A stretch of DNA of 64,000 bases from Gnetum montanum. Taxonomy: Eukaryota; Streptophyta; Gnetopsida; Gnetales; Gnetaceae. The stretch spans positions 913,779 through 977,778 of the forward strand of contig MNCI01017655.1 in the NCBI GenBank assembly GCA_015680685.1, written 5' to 3'. The number at the start of each line of letters is the position of its first letter. The stretch's first letter is position 1. The translations under genes and the position numbers were made by a program. Under the pieces are notes generated by a model, which ran no database searches, was not told the DNA's origin, and was given only the letters and a program-made list of their open reading frames with translations. This document shows, one piece after another, positions 11,118 to 21,793 of the stretch.

Positions 11118-12250
11118 ACACTGACTCTAGTAGTGTAACTAATGTAATGCCATAGTGATCTTAAGGCTATTTTCCCAACAAGGCATCATTAATTATCCTT
11201 ATTTTGTTGACTTTTAATGCATGGTTCATGATATCATCAAATTATCATGTACCTGTATGATGAATTTAACCTCACCATTGAGTTCAAAAGGGTGAAGAAT
11301 GATGGAAATAAATATTTGTATGTTGAAAAAAAGATATCGTGTGCTCGAGTTATACTAAAATTAAAATTTTCAAGGGTCTTAAAGCACTATATCTAGCAAG
11401 GGGTAAAAACTAATCTTTGGGGTTCCCTAGGATGGATCTGACTTCATCATCATGTCTAGAAGGTTAAAAACTATAGGAAAAGACTCTTTTTTGAAAAAGG
11501 CTTTCGAAATCAAAAGTTATGGCTTCTGAGGTTAAGGACCTTGGGCATGAAAAATGAAACTTCCTAAGAGGTTATCCATCCTAGTTCTACTCCAAGTCAA
11601 CCATGCTTAATTATGGAATTTTTATTCTTGTTATTACTAAGGTTTCTAATTCCATTTTGAAAATTATTTTTGTACATTCTTCTTTTAAATTTTGTTTAAT
11701 TGTGGAAATTTTGAATTTTCCATCATTTGACAGAATTTTTGAATTTTCCTTTAGTTAACAAAAAATTTGAACATTCCATTAGTAGAAATTTTTTTTTCCT
11801 ATCACTAGGATAAGGCAAGGGTGATGGCAGTAGCTAAAATGGTGCTAGCCTATGCTTCAGTTATGATGGCCTATGGTCAGTAGCAAAGGTGCATTGTGAA
11901 GGAGCAACAACATTGGCTATGTGAGGTCAAGTATCAATGAAGGTGTGCAATGCTACCTACACTACCGAGAATTCATGCTAAAGGCCATGTGGCAGCCAGT
12001 GTTCATGGAGCTCATGATGAACGACCAAAAAAAATAGTCCCATATCCTATTGCTACCTGTCCATGGCTGTGCATGGCCCACGTGAAGGCCTATGCGATCC
12101 CAAGTAAAAAATGTGGCCCATGTAAGGGCCTATGCATGAAGGGCCAGCTTACCCCAAACAAAGCCTACACATGCATTTCTGATGAGGATTTTCAGTAGGT
12201 TGAAGGACATCGAAAGAGGTTGAATCAGTGGAGATGCCTATCATTGGTAG
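11118..12250. other. Interior of the nested element, unassigned
   Basis: No recognised domain. From about 11820 the base composition becomes less AT-rich than the neighbours and Gly/Ala/Met codons dominate. An 82-codon plus-strand frame at 11950-12198 contains repeated CMAHVKAYA / CGPCKGLCM-like segments but matches no family I know. It may be part of a second captured sequence together with the minisatellite that follows. Confidence 0.35.
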
Positions 12251-12655
12251 TGCTAGAGGTGCCTATAATCAGTGATGCTATTAATGCTACATGTGCTTGC
12301 AATCTATGATGTCATCAATGCTCAAGGAGCACTAGAGCTACCTATAATCTATAGCAACATTGGTGCCAAAGGAGTGTTGGAGGTGCCTACAATCTACAGC
12401 ATCATCGATGTTCATAGAACATCGAAAGTGCTTATAATCTAAGGCACCATTGATGCCTAAGGAGCACTAGGGATTCTTGTAATCCATAGTGTTGTTGGTG
12501 TTGGAGAAGCATCAAGGCTACCTATAATTCACAATGCCATTAGTATCCATGGAGCACTAAATACTCTTGTAATCTATGGTACCATCAATGTCCACGAAGC
12601 ACCAAGGATTCCTATAATTCATGGCACTATTTATGCTTGAGGGCACCATTAAGGT
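12251..12655. repeat. 45-bp minisatellite, about 8 units, codon-periodic
   Basis: The word CCTATAATCTA (variants CTTGTAATCTA, CCTACAATCTA, CCTATAATTCA) recurs at 12296, 12341, 12386, 12431, 12476, 12521, 12566 and 12611, exactly 45 bp apart every time. A further, shortened unit lies at about 12262. On the plus strand the units read as 15-residue repeats of the type (P/L)(I/V)IY-x-x-I-x-x-x-x-A-x-x-x, with three stops in eight units. The minus strand also has few stops in one frame. Exact 45-bp spacing despite heavy substitution suggests past selection for frame, or recent expansion before decay. Confidence 0.85.
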
Positions 12656-13880
12656 CAAAAATCATGGTGGACTTTTTGCTGATGGTGGAGGCAACAACGA
12701 CAGCAGTGGTGTGGCCAGCATGGCAATTACAATAGTCCAAGTGCCACCGTGGAGAAGGCATAATGAAAATCTGGGTGCAGTAGAGCATAGCAAGGAAAGA
12801 GGATTTTTGCAAGAGCGATGGCCTACAGAGGACAATAACACTGATGATAGAGCAAGATGTGGTGTGTAGTGGCTATGGCAAGGTGGTGACTATTACAAAG
12901 CTATGACTGTGGTGATAGGCCTTAGAGGCAAGTAGTGGTAGTGGCTCCCAAATAGAGATTGCACTAGCTTTATAGGATCAGCATGGCCCTACGTAGGATT
13001 GCATGACTCCTACAAGGCCAACTTGCAAGGTCAATGCACATATATATATATCTTCTTCTTTATATTTATACATACATATATGAGTGTGTGTGTGTGTGTA
13101 TTAATTAAAATTGTGGTGGTCTAGGTTTGAACCCATGACCTCTCACCTTTTTTTAATAAGAATATAATAATTTAATATTATTTTAATGCATGTATAATAA
13201 GAAAATTAAAACAATGATATCTCTCAAATCATAAGTCCAATTGAGATGAAATTTGTGCCATTGGAATCATCTTGATGAGAACTATACATTGGACATAGTC
13301 TTTGGGTTTAAAATGAAGTTAAATTTTCAAGATTTTAAAAGATCCAAACTAGCTTATTCTACCAAAAAGACATTACCAAGTTGATATATAGAAGACATGA
13401 TGACTTATAAAGTTGCTTAGGATAATGAGTTTCAACAAAACAAGATTAATTTAGATCATGGTTACTAACTTTCTTGGGAGAAACTTTAATAATGACCTTA
13501 ATCAGTTAATATTTATAGTATTATGATGGGTAAGAGTTACTTGAATAAGTGTATCCTTGTCTTACCAACATCTTTTGCAATTGATGAATCTTGCCAACAT
13601 TTCTTAAAATTGATGAATGTTGATGAGGTGTAATCAAATCTTCATCAGTCAATGATATCCATGAAAGAATTTTTTTGGTTGGTGAAGTCTATGTCTTTTG
13701 TAGATGTCTAATCCATTGTTCATAAACTCAATGGAATGATATCTTCTAGCTTATGTCATAGACATATGGTACATCTAATGACAATCAATGGCTTTTCTTG
13801 TGTTGTGGCTTCATGGTTCATCATCAAGTTCATGTTCTACTCAGTCCATGGTTCTAAATGGCCCCTTGGATCATGGTTTT
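12656..13880. other. GC-richer then AT-rich interior of the nested element
   Basis: 12656-13020 is markedly less AT-rich than its surroundings and has an open plus frame of 82 codons rich in Gly/Asn/Arg, without a recognised domain. A mixed (AT)n and (GT)n microsatellite lies at about 13040-13100. At 13122-13140 the words GGTTTGAACCCATGACCTC resemble a pol III B box on the minus strand, but no A box is visible. The rest is AT-rich without features. Confidence 0.4.
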
Positions 13881-13893
13881 CTCCAATACCAAT
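13881..13893 (-). promoter_or_regulatory. Putative primer-binding site of the nested element
   Basis: The minus strand directly after the 5' LTR reads ATTGGTATTGGAG. TGGTAT...GAG matches the initiator-Met primer site TGGTATCAGAG except for the two central bases. The position is right but the match is imperfect. Confidence 0.45.
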
Positions 13894-14471
13894 TATGACA
13901 TCCCTTTCTTGGATGTCATGGCAAACGTCAAAAATACATTATATTAGACATTATGTATAAGAAGACAATATGCCAAACATCAAATATATGTAACATTCAA
14001 AATTATGCATATAGAAAATAATAGAGAAAGTGCAAAAAGAGAAAGAAAAGAATATTGTATTAATTTGGAATAGAGTATTCATATCATGATCTAAGAGTGT
14101 TCCTTGGGGTTTTTCATCCTTCAACATCTATCCCCTTAGAGGCAATCCAACATTACCAACACAATTAGGCCTACAACCCAACCAAAAAGGATGGCTAGTC
14201 CACTTCCTCTCCTACTTTACCCAAGTCCTATGAATTGCCTGTATTAGCTCCACCACTCCATGCTTAGTATGATCTCTAAGCCTAGGTATAAATGCCTTAG
14301 GTCAAGCCCCCAAAAGTTACCTTAAGAGATATGTCCATTATTATAATGCACCATTTCTAGTCTCAATTACAATTTTCATTTTCAAGTCTTATTACAATAA
14401 TCATAACACATGTTATGAAGAGACACCATCTTCATTATGCAACAACATCATCTGGGAATGGGGACATGACA
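13894..14471 (-). repeat. 5' LTR of the nested element
   Basis: Plus-strand ends are TATGACATCCC (degenerate TGTGACATCCC) and GGGGACATGACA. The downstream 5 bp ATCTA pair with ATCTG before the other LTR. It aligns with 9278-9847 over its whole length with scattered substitutions. Confidence 0.8.
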
Positions 14472-16045
14472 ATCTATAGCTCATGATAAAGCCTAGAGTT
14501 TAGAAGTAGTTGTAGTAGATAGAAATGAAGGGATATGCAATAACAAACCTCCTCATAGAAGATATTATTTCTAACAATGATTTATGAAAATCATTAAGTC
14601 GTACAATGATAAGGTATTCATACTCTTCAATAGAGATATGTCTTTGTCTATTCCTATGAATAAAGAGATTATGTGTTTTTTATTTGATGATAAGAATGTC
14701 TATTTGCCCTTTGTCAATACAACTAATACCATTAGATATTCTTTGTTCAAAGTCTTTTTGAATGAATAAATGTATCTAGCTAATAAGAAAACTTATTAGA
14801 TCATTGTTGAAACCCTATGTATTCTACATAAAACTATTTAATAATTAGATTGATTACTCTAATTACAAAGGAATGATTTAGTAGAGTCTTTTGAAGAGAC
14901 TATATTATGTGCTTCTTTGAAGGTTGAAATATACTAATTTTTAAAAAGCCCTAGTTGTTTTCTTTTAATTAAACAAACATTATAGATAGTAGCATCACCC
15001 CTTTACCATAATAGAATTTATGTGACCTAGTAGATAAGTGTATCCTACTATAAGACTACTCCACTACTACCACATCTACAAGCAAGGTAGGAATTAAACT
15101 TACAACTTTCAAACTATGAGTTAAGTATTTTTACCATTGTGCTACACCCATGGATACAAAAATCCCTAGTTAAGATGAAGGATGGAACATCATCTAGATT
15201 TAGGTTTGATTTTTTTTTCACTTAAATGTGAAAAGGAATCTTCAATGCTTTGATACCTTTCACCCTTCTAGTTTGCATGAGTATTCTAGTTTTTTGGTTT
15301 GAAATTGAAGTATGAAATCTATAAAATAAAGAAATTATAAAATATAGATCAAGTCTAATTATTTATATGATGGATATTATTCCAATTACATGGATTGTAT
15401 AATAATTCAAGAAGGAGGAATCCGAAATGAACAATAGCATCTACCTTAGCAGTTGACACAAGTAGAAAGAAAATCCAAATGTAAAAGGTAATCCTAAGGT
15501 TACTATAGGGAAGAATAACTTTAAGAGTCCACCTTCAAAAATCAAGGTCAAGCATGATAAGGAGAGAAAACTTGTATAGATTTTTTGCATCATTTTCATT
15601 CTTATCTACATTGATAATATTTATGAGAATGAATCTGCAGCTTAGAAATGCCTAATGAAGTTGTTCTTAAAGAGAGTAAAAAATTGTTGAATACTACAAA
15701 GTTGACATATGTTATTCATGCTTACTTAAAGAGGTTTTAAATAAACATTTGTAAGATGCTAGTAGCCTAAAATTATCTTCCATTAATTAGAATCCTATAT
15801 GGTCATGAGTTGAAGATTAACAAGGAATTTTGGAAGAATATCTTATCAAAGTTGCAAAATTTGTAATCTACGAAAGAGTTAAATACTAACTTGAATCAAG
15901 AAAGGAATGCATATTCAAGGATCATGCTCTTGTAAAAATGGATATTTATTTATATGTAGAATCAATGATCCATCATGTTGCATTTAGAATTACGTAGGAG
16001 TAAAAAGAAAAAGATACCACCAAGGCATTGTAGAAGCTCTCAATG
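14472..16045 (+). other. Internal region of the Copia-like element
   Basis: Continuation of the outer element after the nested insertion. A 61-codon open frame at 14584-14769 and other short frames have no recognised domain. A SINE lies at 14970-15155. No Copia integrase, RT or RNase H motif could be found. Confidence 0.4.
14970..15155 (-). mobile_element. tRNA-derived SINE
   Basis: On the minus strand the head reads CATGGGTGTAGCACAATGG, with an A-box-like TAGCACAATGGTAAA. About 30 bp later a B-box-like GTTGTAAGTTTAATTCC occurs, the spacing of a tRNA-type pol III promoter. The body ends with TGATGCTACTATCTATAATGTTTGTTT. The same order is found at 44237-44435. Length is about 185 bp. It sits within the interior of the Copia-like element, so it inserted there later. 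Confidence 0.65.
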
Positions 16046-16750
16046 ATGGAAAAAGAAAAGAATGAATGGGAACCTATAATGCAAATTTACAGCAGAAAAT
16101 ATGAGAAACTTAAAAAGGAATTTAAGAAATTTTCTAATAAAAGTGAAAGATTACAAAGAAAGTATTAGGCTTAAGTTAACATATTGGATCAACTATCAAG
16201 AAAATCAACTAGTAATTTTAAAATGTTCAAATAGTTAAACTATAATATTAGGAGAGGGTGAAGGAACTAAAAAAATGTTCAAATGTTGAAATTAAAGCCC
16301 TTTGTAGCACTAATTACAAACTACTAACAAATAATAAAACTCTACAACTTAACATCAAAGAAGCCAAGGATTATACACATGTAGAAAAAGCAAGTACTAA
16401 AGAATTCAAGGAGTAACTTACCAATAAGAAATGTGAAGTAGTGTAGTTGCAAGTTGAACTAAAAAGAATCAAGATTCATGAAACACTAAAGCCTTAATTT
16501 ACATAATCCAAGCCTGTACTATAGCTAACTAGTCTTGAATTTTCAACAAGTGTTATTATGAAAGAGATCATTAGGGATATTTACAACAACCCATAATTGA
16601 ATGAGCCTACAAAAAATAAATAGAGAAAGTTCTTAGCATCATCAAGCAATAGCCAAAGCACTCAACACCTCTAGAAATTCCATCCAAGGAAGAATTAGCT
16701 ATTATAGAAGAAAGCGCTCTCGTAAGCTAGATGAATGAAGAACTAGCTAT
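16046..16750 (+). pseudogene. Lys/Glu-rich coiled-coil gag-like remnant
   Basis: The plus strand reads MMEKEKNEWEPIMQIYSRKY and continues with KYEKLKKEFKKFSNKSERLQ before stops and frameshifts break it. Further heptad-like Lys/Glu/Leu segments are scattered down to about 16750. Such charged coiled coils occur in gag-like ORFs of non-autonomous plant elements. No zinc knuckle or catalytic motif is seen. The assignment rests on composition and on position before the 3' LTR. Confidence 0.35.
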
Positions 16751-16984
16751 TCTCGATATTGGTAAACCCTTGAATGTTGTAATCCTTTCTTTTTTAGATG
16801 TTAGGAAATGAAGAAAACATGGTTTAGACATATATATTTGATTCACTTTCCATATTCATCTATGAATTATTGAGTAAAGGGAAGTCTATTTATGTTTCTA
16901 TATTACTTCATGACTAGCCACTATGAGGATAACTATATACTCATAACACACATCAAATTTTTGAAAAAATGATAAATAGATTTA

Positions 16985-17701
16985 TGAATCTAATACTTCA
17001 AGTAATTTGTAATATATAATTATTATTTTTATAAATTTATATTCTAATTCATAATCATTTGTAAGATTATAACCTTCAATCATGAAGCATCAAAACTTTT
17101 CTTACAAAATAAAAATCAAATATCATTAATGCTACAATGTACAAAGAATGTATATATAAGTACATGTATATAATTGTAATAAAAGAAATTCCATAAGTAT
17201 GAAGAATAAGTAAAGATTAAAGATAGTTATAGTTCAATGAAGATGAAAAAGAAAATGAAGAAGACATGAAGAAGTTAATAAGTAATTGTACATCATAAAA
17301 AGTAGAAAAACAAGAAATTACAATGACCAACCATCATAATCTATAAAGAACTTCATTACGAAATAGTCAAAGGTGTAGTTGAGCATCATTTATCAAAGAA
17401 ATGAAGGTACAAGTAAGGCTTAGAAGTAATTCAAGATCCAATTTTCTAAAGAAATAAGCTATGAAAATGTGTAGCTAAGTTATATGCATAGTTCATAATT
17501 AAGTTGGCTAAGGAGGACTATGGTTTCCATTGTAAGTCCAACAATCAATGTTATAATTTATAATATTTGATATTCATAAATATATTTAACCTATAAAATT
17601 ATTACAAAAAAATAAGTTAAGTTACTATAGAGTTAAGTTCCTAACCACAAGATCCTTAAGTACATTAGAGTTGTTAAGTGACATAAAATGAAACTTTAAC
17701 A
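16985..17701 (+). repeat. 3' LTR of the Copia-like element
   Basis: Starts near TGAATCTAATACTTCAAG and ends ACTTTAACA. It is followed by TACAA, which matches the TACAT before the 5' LTR in four of five bases. The start is uncertain by about 15 bp because of a small indel relative to the 5' copy. Confidence 0.7.
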
Positions 17702-18402
17702 TACAAAAAAGGATCATCACCCAAAGGCTTAATACTCATCCTATCAAAGTATGATCTTAGGAGGATCAATGGATTAGTGAAAGCCTAGCCTCTTTTAAGT
17801 AATTATGCCCAAGATATAACCTAGGTTTTTTGATTTGAGAAACAAGCATCTTACCATCACTTCAAGTGGTGGTTCCTAAAAAAACCTCTAACATAGATGA
17901 TCAAAATAATTTAATAACAAACAAAGATATTTTAGAGTAATAAAGGGTACATTTTTAAAATATACTTAACCAACAATTTTTGAGATGTTAAGTTGATTGT
18001 ATAGAATCAAACATGAATATGAAAATGCAAATAATGTGAATTCCTTTAAAGGAGTAAAGCCAAAAGGCCCAACCTATCATAACTTTAGACTTTACCACTC
18101 CATTCTTCTAGTGCTTCTTCCTATGCTCTACCTTTGAAGTTAAGACATACAACTTTACATACTAACTTAGATTTACTATGTATATCATATAATTAAAAAG
18201 GGATCACTTGGTTGATAATTATGTTTTTAAAAATCAATAATTATTTAAAATTAGTTTGATTTTACATGAAGAAGATGACTGTCAATTCTAAGCTTATGGA
18301 AAATTTATGTCAATTCTAAGCTTATGGAAGATGATGTTTTTTAAATTATGTCAATTCTAAGCTTATGGAAAAATTTAATTGTAGAAAAAATCTTTATAAA
18401 TT
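17702..18402. other. Flank with triplicated TCAATTCTAAGCTTATGGAA
   Basis: Mostly unassigned AT-rich DNA. The 20-bp word TCAATTCTAAGCTTATGGAA occurs three times at about 18282, 18310 and 18350, just before the LINE reverse-transcriptase fragment, so the fragment was locally rearranged. Confidence 0.5.
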
Positions 18403-18517
18403 ATCAATTTAAAAAAAGCTTATGATAGAGTTCCTCAAAAGATTATTTGATGTGCTTTAAAGAGAAAGGATATTACTCTTATATACATCAAGAGTATTTA
18501 AGATATGCATGACTTCC
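18403..18517 (+). pseudogene. LINE reverse-transcriptase fragment
   Basis: The plus strand reads INLKKAYDRVPQKII, then stop, CALKRKDITLIYIKSI, stop, DMHD. This is the plant LINE RT block around (D)LEKAYDRVPR..L...L...G....YI..I.DMY, which includes the first catalytic region of the palm. It encodes only about 38 residues, with two stops. It faces the opposite way to the LINE remnant at 19260-20494. Confidence 0.75.
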
Positions 18518-18603
18518 TTTGGTATATGTTCTCTAAGATATGCATGACTTCCTTTGGTATATGTTCTTTAAGATATGCATGACTTCCTATGGTATATGTT
18601 CGT
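18500..18603. repeat. Three 35-bp tandem repeats
   Basis: AAGATATGCATGACTTCC(T/A) begins at about 18500, 18535 and 18570, each followed by TTGGTATATGTTC. The array starts inside the RT fragment (its DMHD codons), so it arose by local duplication of LINE sequence. Confidence 0.85.
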
Positions 18604-19259
18604 TGTGAACAATATGATAATATAGAGAATACATAGCAATGTGAAACTAAAAAGTTCCAATAGTTAAACTATAATATTATTCATTATAATATTAAACAAA
18701 TCAAAGTACATCAGATCATCGAATAAAGAGTCTAAATAAAAAGACCAACAATTTTGGGAATGCCTTTTTAGGTTTTCATCCTTATAAGCAATCCTTGAAA
18801 ATCTCCCTTCTGGGGTTGGAAAAAAATTAGGCCTTGCCCTTATTGAAAAGCACTCTCATGGGATTTCACTTTTTACTAAAGGGTTTCTTGTAAAGAGAAG
18901 AAAAAAACTTTCTCTAAAATAAAAAAATACATCAATCAAAGATAACAAAAAAATAACAAAAGTTAAAAGCTTTTTATTATTCAGCCTCTAAAACAAAAGG
19001 AAATTAATATTGTAGAAAAAAAATTAACTATTTAGCCTTCACTTGAAGCTTTTTTGGTTGAAGTTGTAGCTCAAAAGCAACATCTTTAAGAATTTGGTAT
19101 TTGATACCTAAAGAGATGTCATAGTTATGCTCTTACTGCTAAATAACTGCACATCAAAGCTTCTAAATAGAGTAGAGAACAAGTGATTGAAGATAATTTT
19201 AAATGCAAAGAAATAAAGTAGATAAAGTAGGCTAATCATCAAGAATGACTTCATTTATG
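18604..19259. other. AT-rich stretch, nothing recognised
   Basis: No domain or repeat boundary is visible. It could include the 3' untranslated part of the minus-strand LINE, but no poly(A) tail could be fixed. Confidence 0.4.
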
Positions 19260-20494
19260 GTTGCTTGAAAGTTGTTACAAACTCTAGATGTCCATTTCCA
19301 AGCATGCTGAGCAACATGACACTAAAACAAATATGAGAAAATGATTCTTCACTTCTACAAAGATGAAATTAAGGAGAAGCATTTCCCATATGTATAAGAG
19401 AAGTGCTAATAGGGAGACTTTGATGAATAAGACATCATAAAAAATACAAATTTTAGGAAATGTAAGAGCTCTTCAAATATCTTTTAGTTTCCTCATCCAA
19501 AAGTACAATGATAATTGTATTTTCCAAGCCTCATTAAATTTTTTAGGAATAAAATCATTCTTTGTAATTACCTCATAAGAAGCTTTCAAATCAAAAGAAA
19601 AAACATGTCTACCATCCTTCCAAAAAATATTTGGAAAAGCAAAATGTAAATTGTTGTCAACTTTAAATAAAATCTTGAGGTTAGAAATTAATTTTTCAAA
19701 ATTCTTTTTTCTCTTTCTATTCAAAACATAGAGGCTATAAGCTTTATTCCAAGAAATCCCTCTATCATACATATGAAGATAAGAAACTGTAGCGATACCA
19801 AATCTACTCCAAGTGGTACATACTCTATATGCATAAGTAGTCAAAGCTCCTTCATTGAAAAGAAGCCACCATGGGCCAATTTTCTTAAGCATATCTTTTG
19901 AAACTATAATGTGATTATAATTCCAATATTTACCAAGTTTGCACAATGTCTTTCCAATTTGTTTGACAATTAAGGAATCAAAAAAATAAATGGCTTGAGG
20001 AAAAAGATGACAATAAAGAAATTTATTAGAATAAAAACTATTATCATTCTTAGGTTTTCCTTGCATAAGTTTATTTCTTAAAAGAAGCATCCAAACATCA
20101 TCTCCATTAATGCACTTTTCAATCCATCTTGTTGTATGAGATATGTCCTAGTTATAACAATTAATGAGGCCAAGTCCTCCATCTTTTTGCTACTAGTGCA
20201 AATATTGCAAGAAACTCTAAAAAAACCTTTTTTATGTTGCTTAGCAGACTAAAGAAACTAATGGACAATATGATTAATTCTCTTATACCAAGTTTTAGAA
20301 GAAGCCCAATAACTAGAGGAATAAGCATGGGTTGATTGAAGTATTTGCTTAATAACTAAAGCAAGGATGAGCTTTTTCTTCCATTTATCAAGCTTCTTTT
20401 CAATTTTATCAATCACATAATTCCACAAAATAAGAATATTGAGCTCAAAATAAAAAGGAATGTCAAAAATTTTAAAGATAGAATCATTTTTCAA
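19260..20494 (-). pseudogene. LINE ORF2 C-terminal remnant
   Basis: Read on the minus strand, 20494-20258 gives WNYVIDKIEKKLDKWKKKLI followed by a degenerate LALVIKQILQST and Y.SSYW. This is the thumb-region block (K.L..WK.K.LS..GR..L...VL...P.Y) that follows the RT palm in plant LINEs. After a short frame break, 20090-19473 is open for 205 codons and contains GPWWL, ISWNKAYSLYVLN and a FDLKASYEVI segment, like the region before the C-terminal zinc-binding module. At about 19390-19260 the reading SLIHMGNASP, EESFSHICFSV and AQHAWKW corresponds to that module (zf-RVT type) with frame damage. RT and endonuclease domains are missing upstream. An intact copy would encode an RT/endonuclease for target-primed insertion. 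Confidence 0.7.
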
Positions 20495-20661
20495 GATTTT
20501 CTAATGTTTGAGAGTAATTTACTCATCAATATTGCCATTACAATAAATGGTAGATTTTTGCTAATTAATTTGAGAGCCAAATAACACATAGTAATCCTCC
20601 ACTCTAGCTAAAACATTATTGATATGTTATACAGAATTGTCGATCATAAAAAAATAAGGAT

Positions 20662-21771
20662 TGTAGGACTTAGAAGGGGAGATGAACAAGTTCCCCTAAA
20701 AAATTCAACACAAAGCACACACATAACTAATTTTATGTGGTTTCCAAACTTGGGTACTTCACACTCAGAGGGTAGATCACTTGCACACCTTTAACTTTGT
20801 TTCTCTCAAAATGTGGTTTCAATGGCACAAACCTTTGTACAAGCTCTAAACTCCACTCCAAAGTGATTCGATGCCATGAATCCACTCAACCCCACAAGGT
20901 CCCAAAAATCTTGGAATGTGGTTTCTAGGATCCCACAACCTTTACAACTTGAGCTCTACTCTAGAGTGTTGTGTCACTACACCAACACTCAATCTTGCAG
21001 GATCCCAACAAGCTTATGGATGATGGCTTATCACAAGAAGCACATCAACCCCAACAGGGGAAAAATTACAAGAAAAAAAAGCAAGTAATGTTTTAGTCCT
21101 TGTACTTTGAGGTACAACACAATACAATAGTACAATAGATAGTATAATTAAGTACAAAAATAGTACATAATGATTTCTTGATATTGACACTTTCTTGCAC
21201 ATAGAACTTGCACCTTTCCCAAGAGAATGGAGTCTTCTTATAGCCTATATGTTTTTGAAGTTACCTCAAAATTCATGTAATGGCTCTTTAATGGTTCTTA
21301 GAGATGTCTTCTTCAAGATTGGTATGTCTCTCTACATTAGACCTCCATTTAGGGGAGACATCTCTTCTTCATGGTAGATGTCTCTAAGAAGATGTCTTCT
21401 CAAAGTAGATGTCTACTATTTCTTGTAGATGTCTTCTTCTAAGAAACTTTCAACTAAGCCAAGACATCTTCATCTCCAAGGAGACACCTTCTCTTAATAG
21501 TATAAGTCTACTATTTTTGGAAGACACCTTTTCTCTTTCAATTCTAAGTTCTCCTCTTGATCACTAGAGCATCTTCTTTGAGCTTTGAATTCTTTGTTCC
21601 TTATCCATGCTCTTTTGAGTCCTTGTGCTATCATATACTTATCCATGCTTCCTTGAGATGTTGTAGATGTTGTTCTTTGAGCTTTTCTATGTTCTTGTGT
21701 TGAAAATACAACAACCACAAAAGCATCCTTATTCTTCATTACTCTTAAGTTTTTGACATACCAAAAGGTCA
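20662..21771 (-). repeat. 3' LTR of element F
   Basis: Plus-strand ends are TGTAGGACTTAGAAGGGG and ACCAAAAGGTCA, and the block is followed by a polypurine tract on the minus strand, so it is the 3' LTR of an element extending rightward. It matches 5764-6955. The centre (21300-21490) has eight or so AGATGTCTTCT / AGACATCT words in both orientations, a variable repeat module. Confidence 0.7.
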
Positions 21772-21793
21772 ATAATCTCCCCCTTTTTGGTGA
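21772..21793 (-). promoter_or_regulatory. Polypurine tract of element F
   Basis: The minus strand reads CACCAAAAAGGGGGAGATTAT directly before TGACC, the start of the LTR. AAAAAGGGGGAGATT is a very common pre-LTR sequence in plant Copia elements, which hints at that superfamily. Confidence 0.75.

Larger units (their letters stand above)
9278..14471 (-). mobile_element. Nested non-autonomous LTR element with captured CCR4-like sequence
   Basis: Two similar ~575-bp LTRs (9278-9847 and 13894-14471) are flanked by ATCTG and ATCTA. A third, solo copy at 30762-31365 with its own target duplication (AGAAG/GGAAG) independently confirms the LTR termini. Orientation is set by a polypurine tract next to the left LTR (reverse complement AATGGGGGTAGAT) and a plausible tRNA-iMet-like primer site next to the right LTR. 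The 4-kb interior has no gag or pol motif. In element sense it holds a GC-richer segment, a 45-bp minisatellite, a Copia LTR remnant and a CCR4-family pseudogene. A gene-capturing non-autonomous retroelement is the simplest reading. Independent insertions into one decaying element are the alternative. Confidence 0.7.
7318..17706 (+). mobile_element. Degenerate Copia-like LTR element, split by a nested element
   Basis: Two long similar blocks, 7323-8135 and 16985-17701, begin TG and end CA and are flanked by TACAT (7318-7322) and TACAA (17702-17706), a 4/5 target-site duplication. The left block is followed at once by TGGTATCAGAGT, the plant initiator-tRNA-Met primer-binding site typical of Copia elements. 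Removing the nested element 9278-14471 leaves about 5.2 kb, a normal Copia size. However, no reverse transcriptase, RNase H or integrase motif could be read in the remaining interior, only a Lys/Glu-rich gag-like remnant near the 3' end. It may therefore be a non-autonomous derivative, or simply too decayed to read. Confidence 0.75.

Noticed and set aside
13115-13145. Possible tRNA gene or SINE from GGTTTGAACCCATGACC
   Set aside because: Only a B-box-like word is present. No A box or cloverleaf can be drawn.
14584-14769. 61-codon open frame as a small host gene
   Set aside because: No domain, and it lies inside the decayed interior of the Copia-like element.
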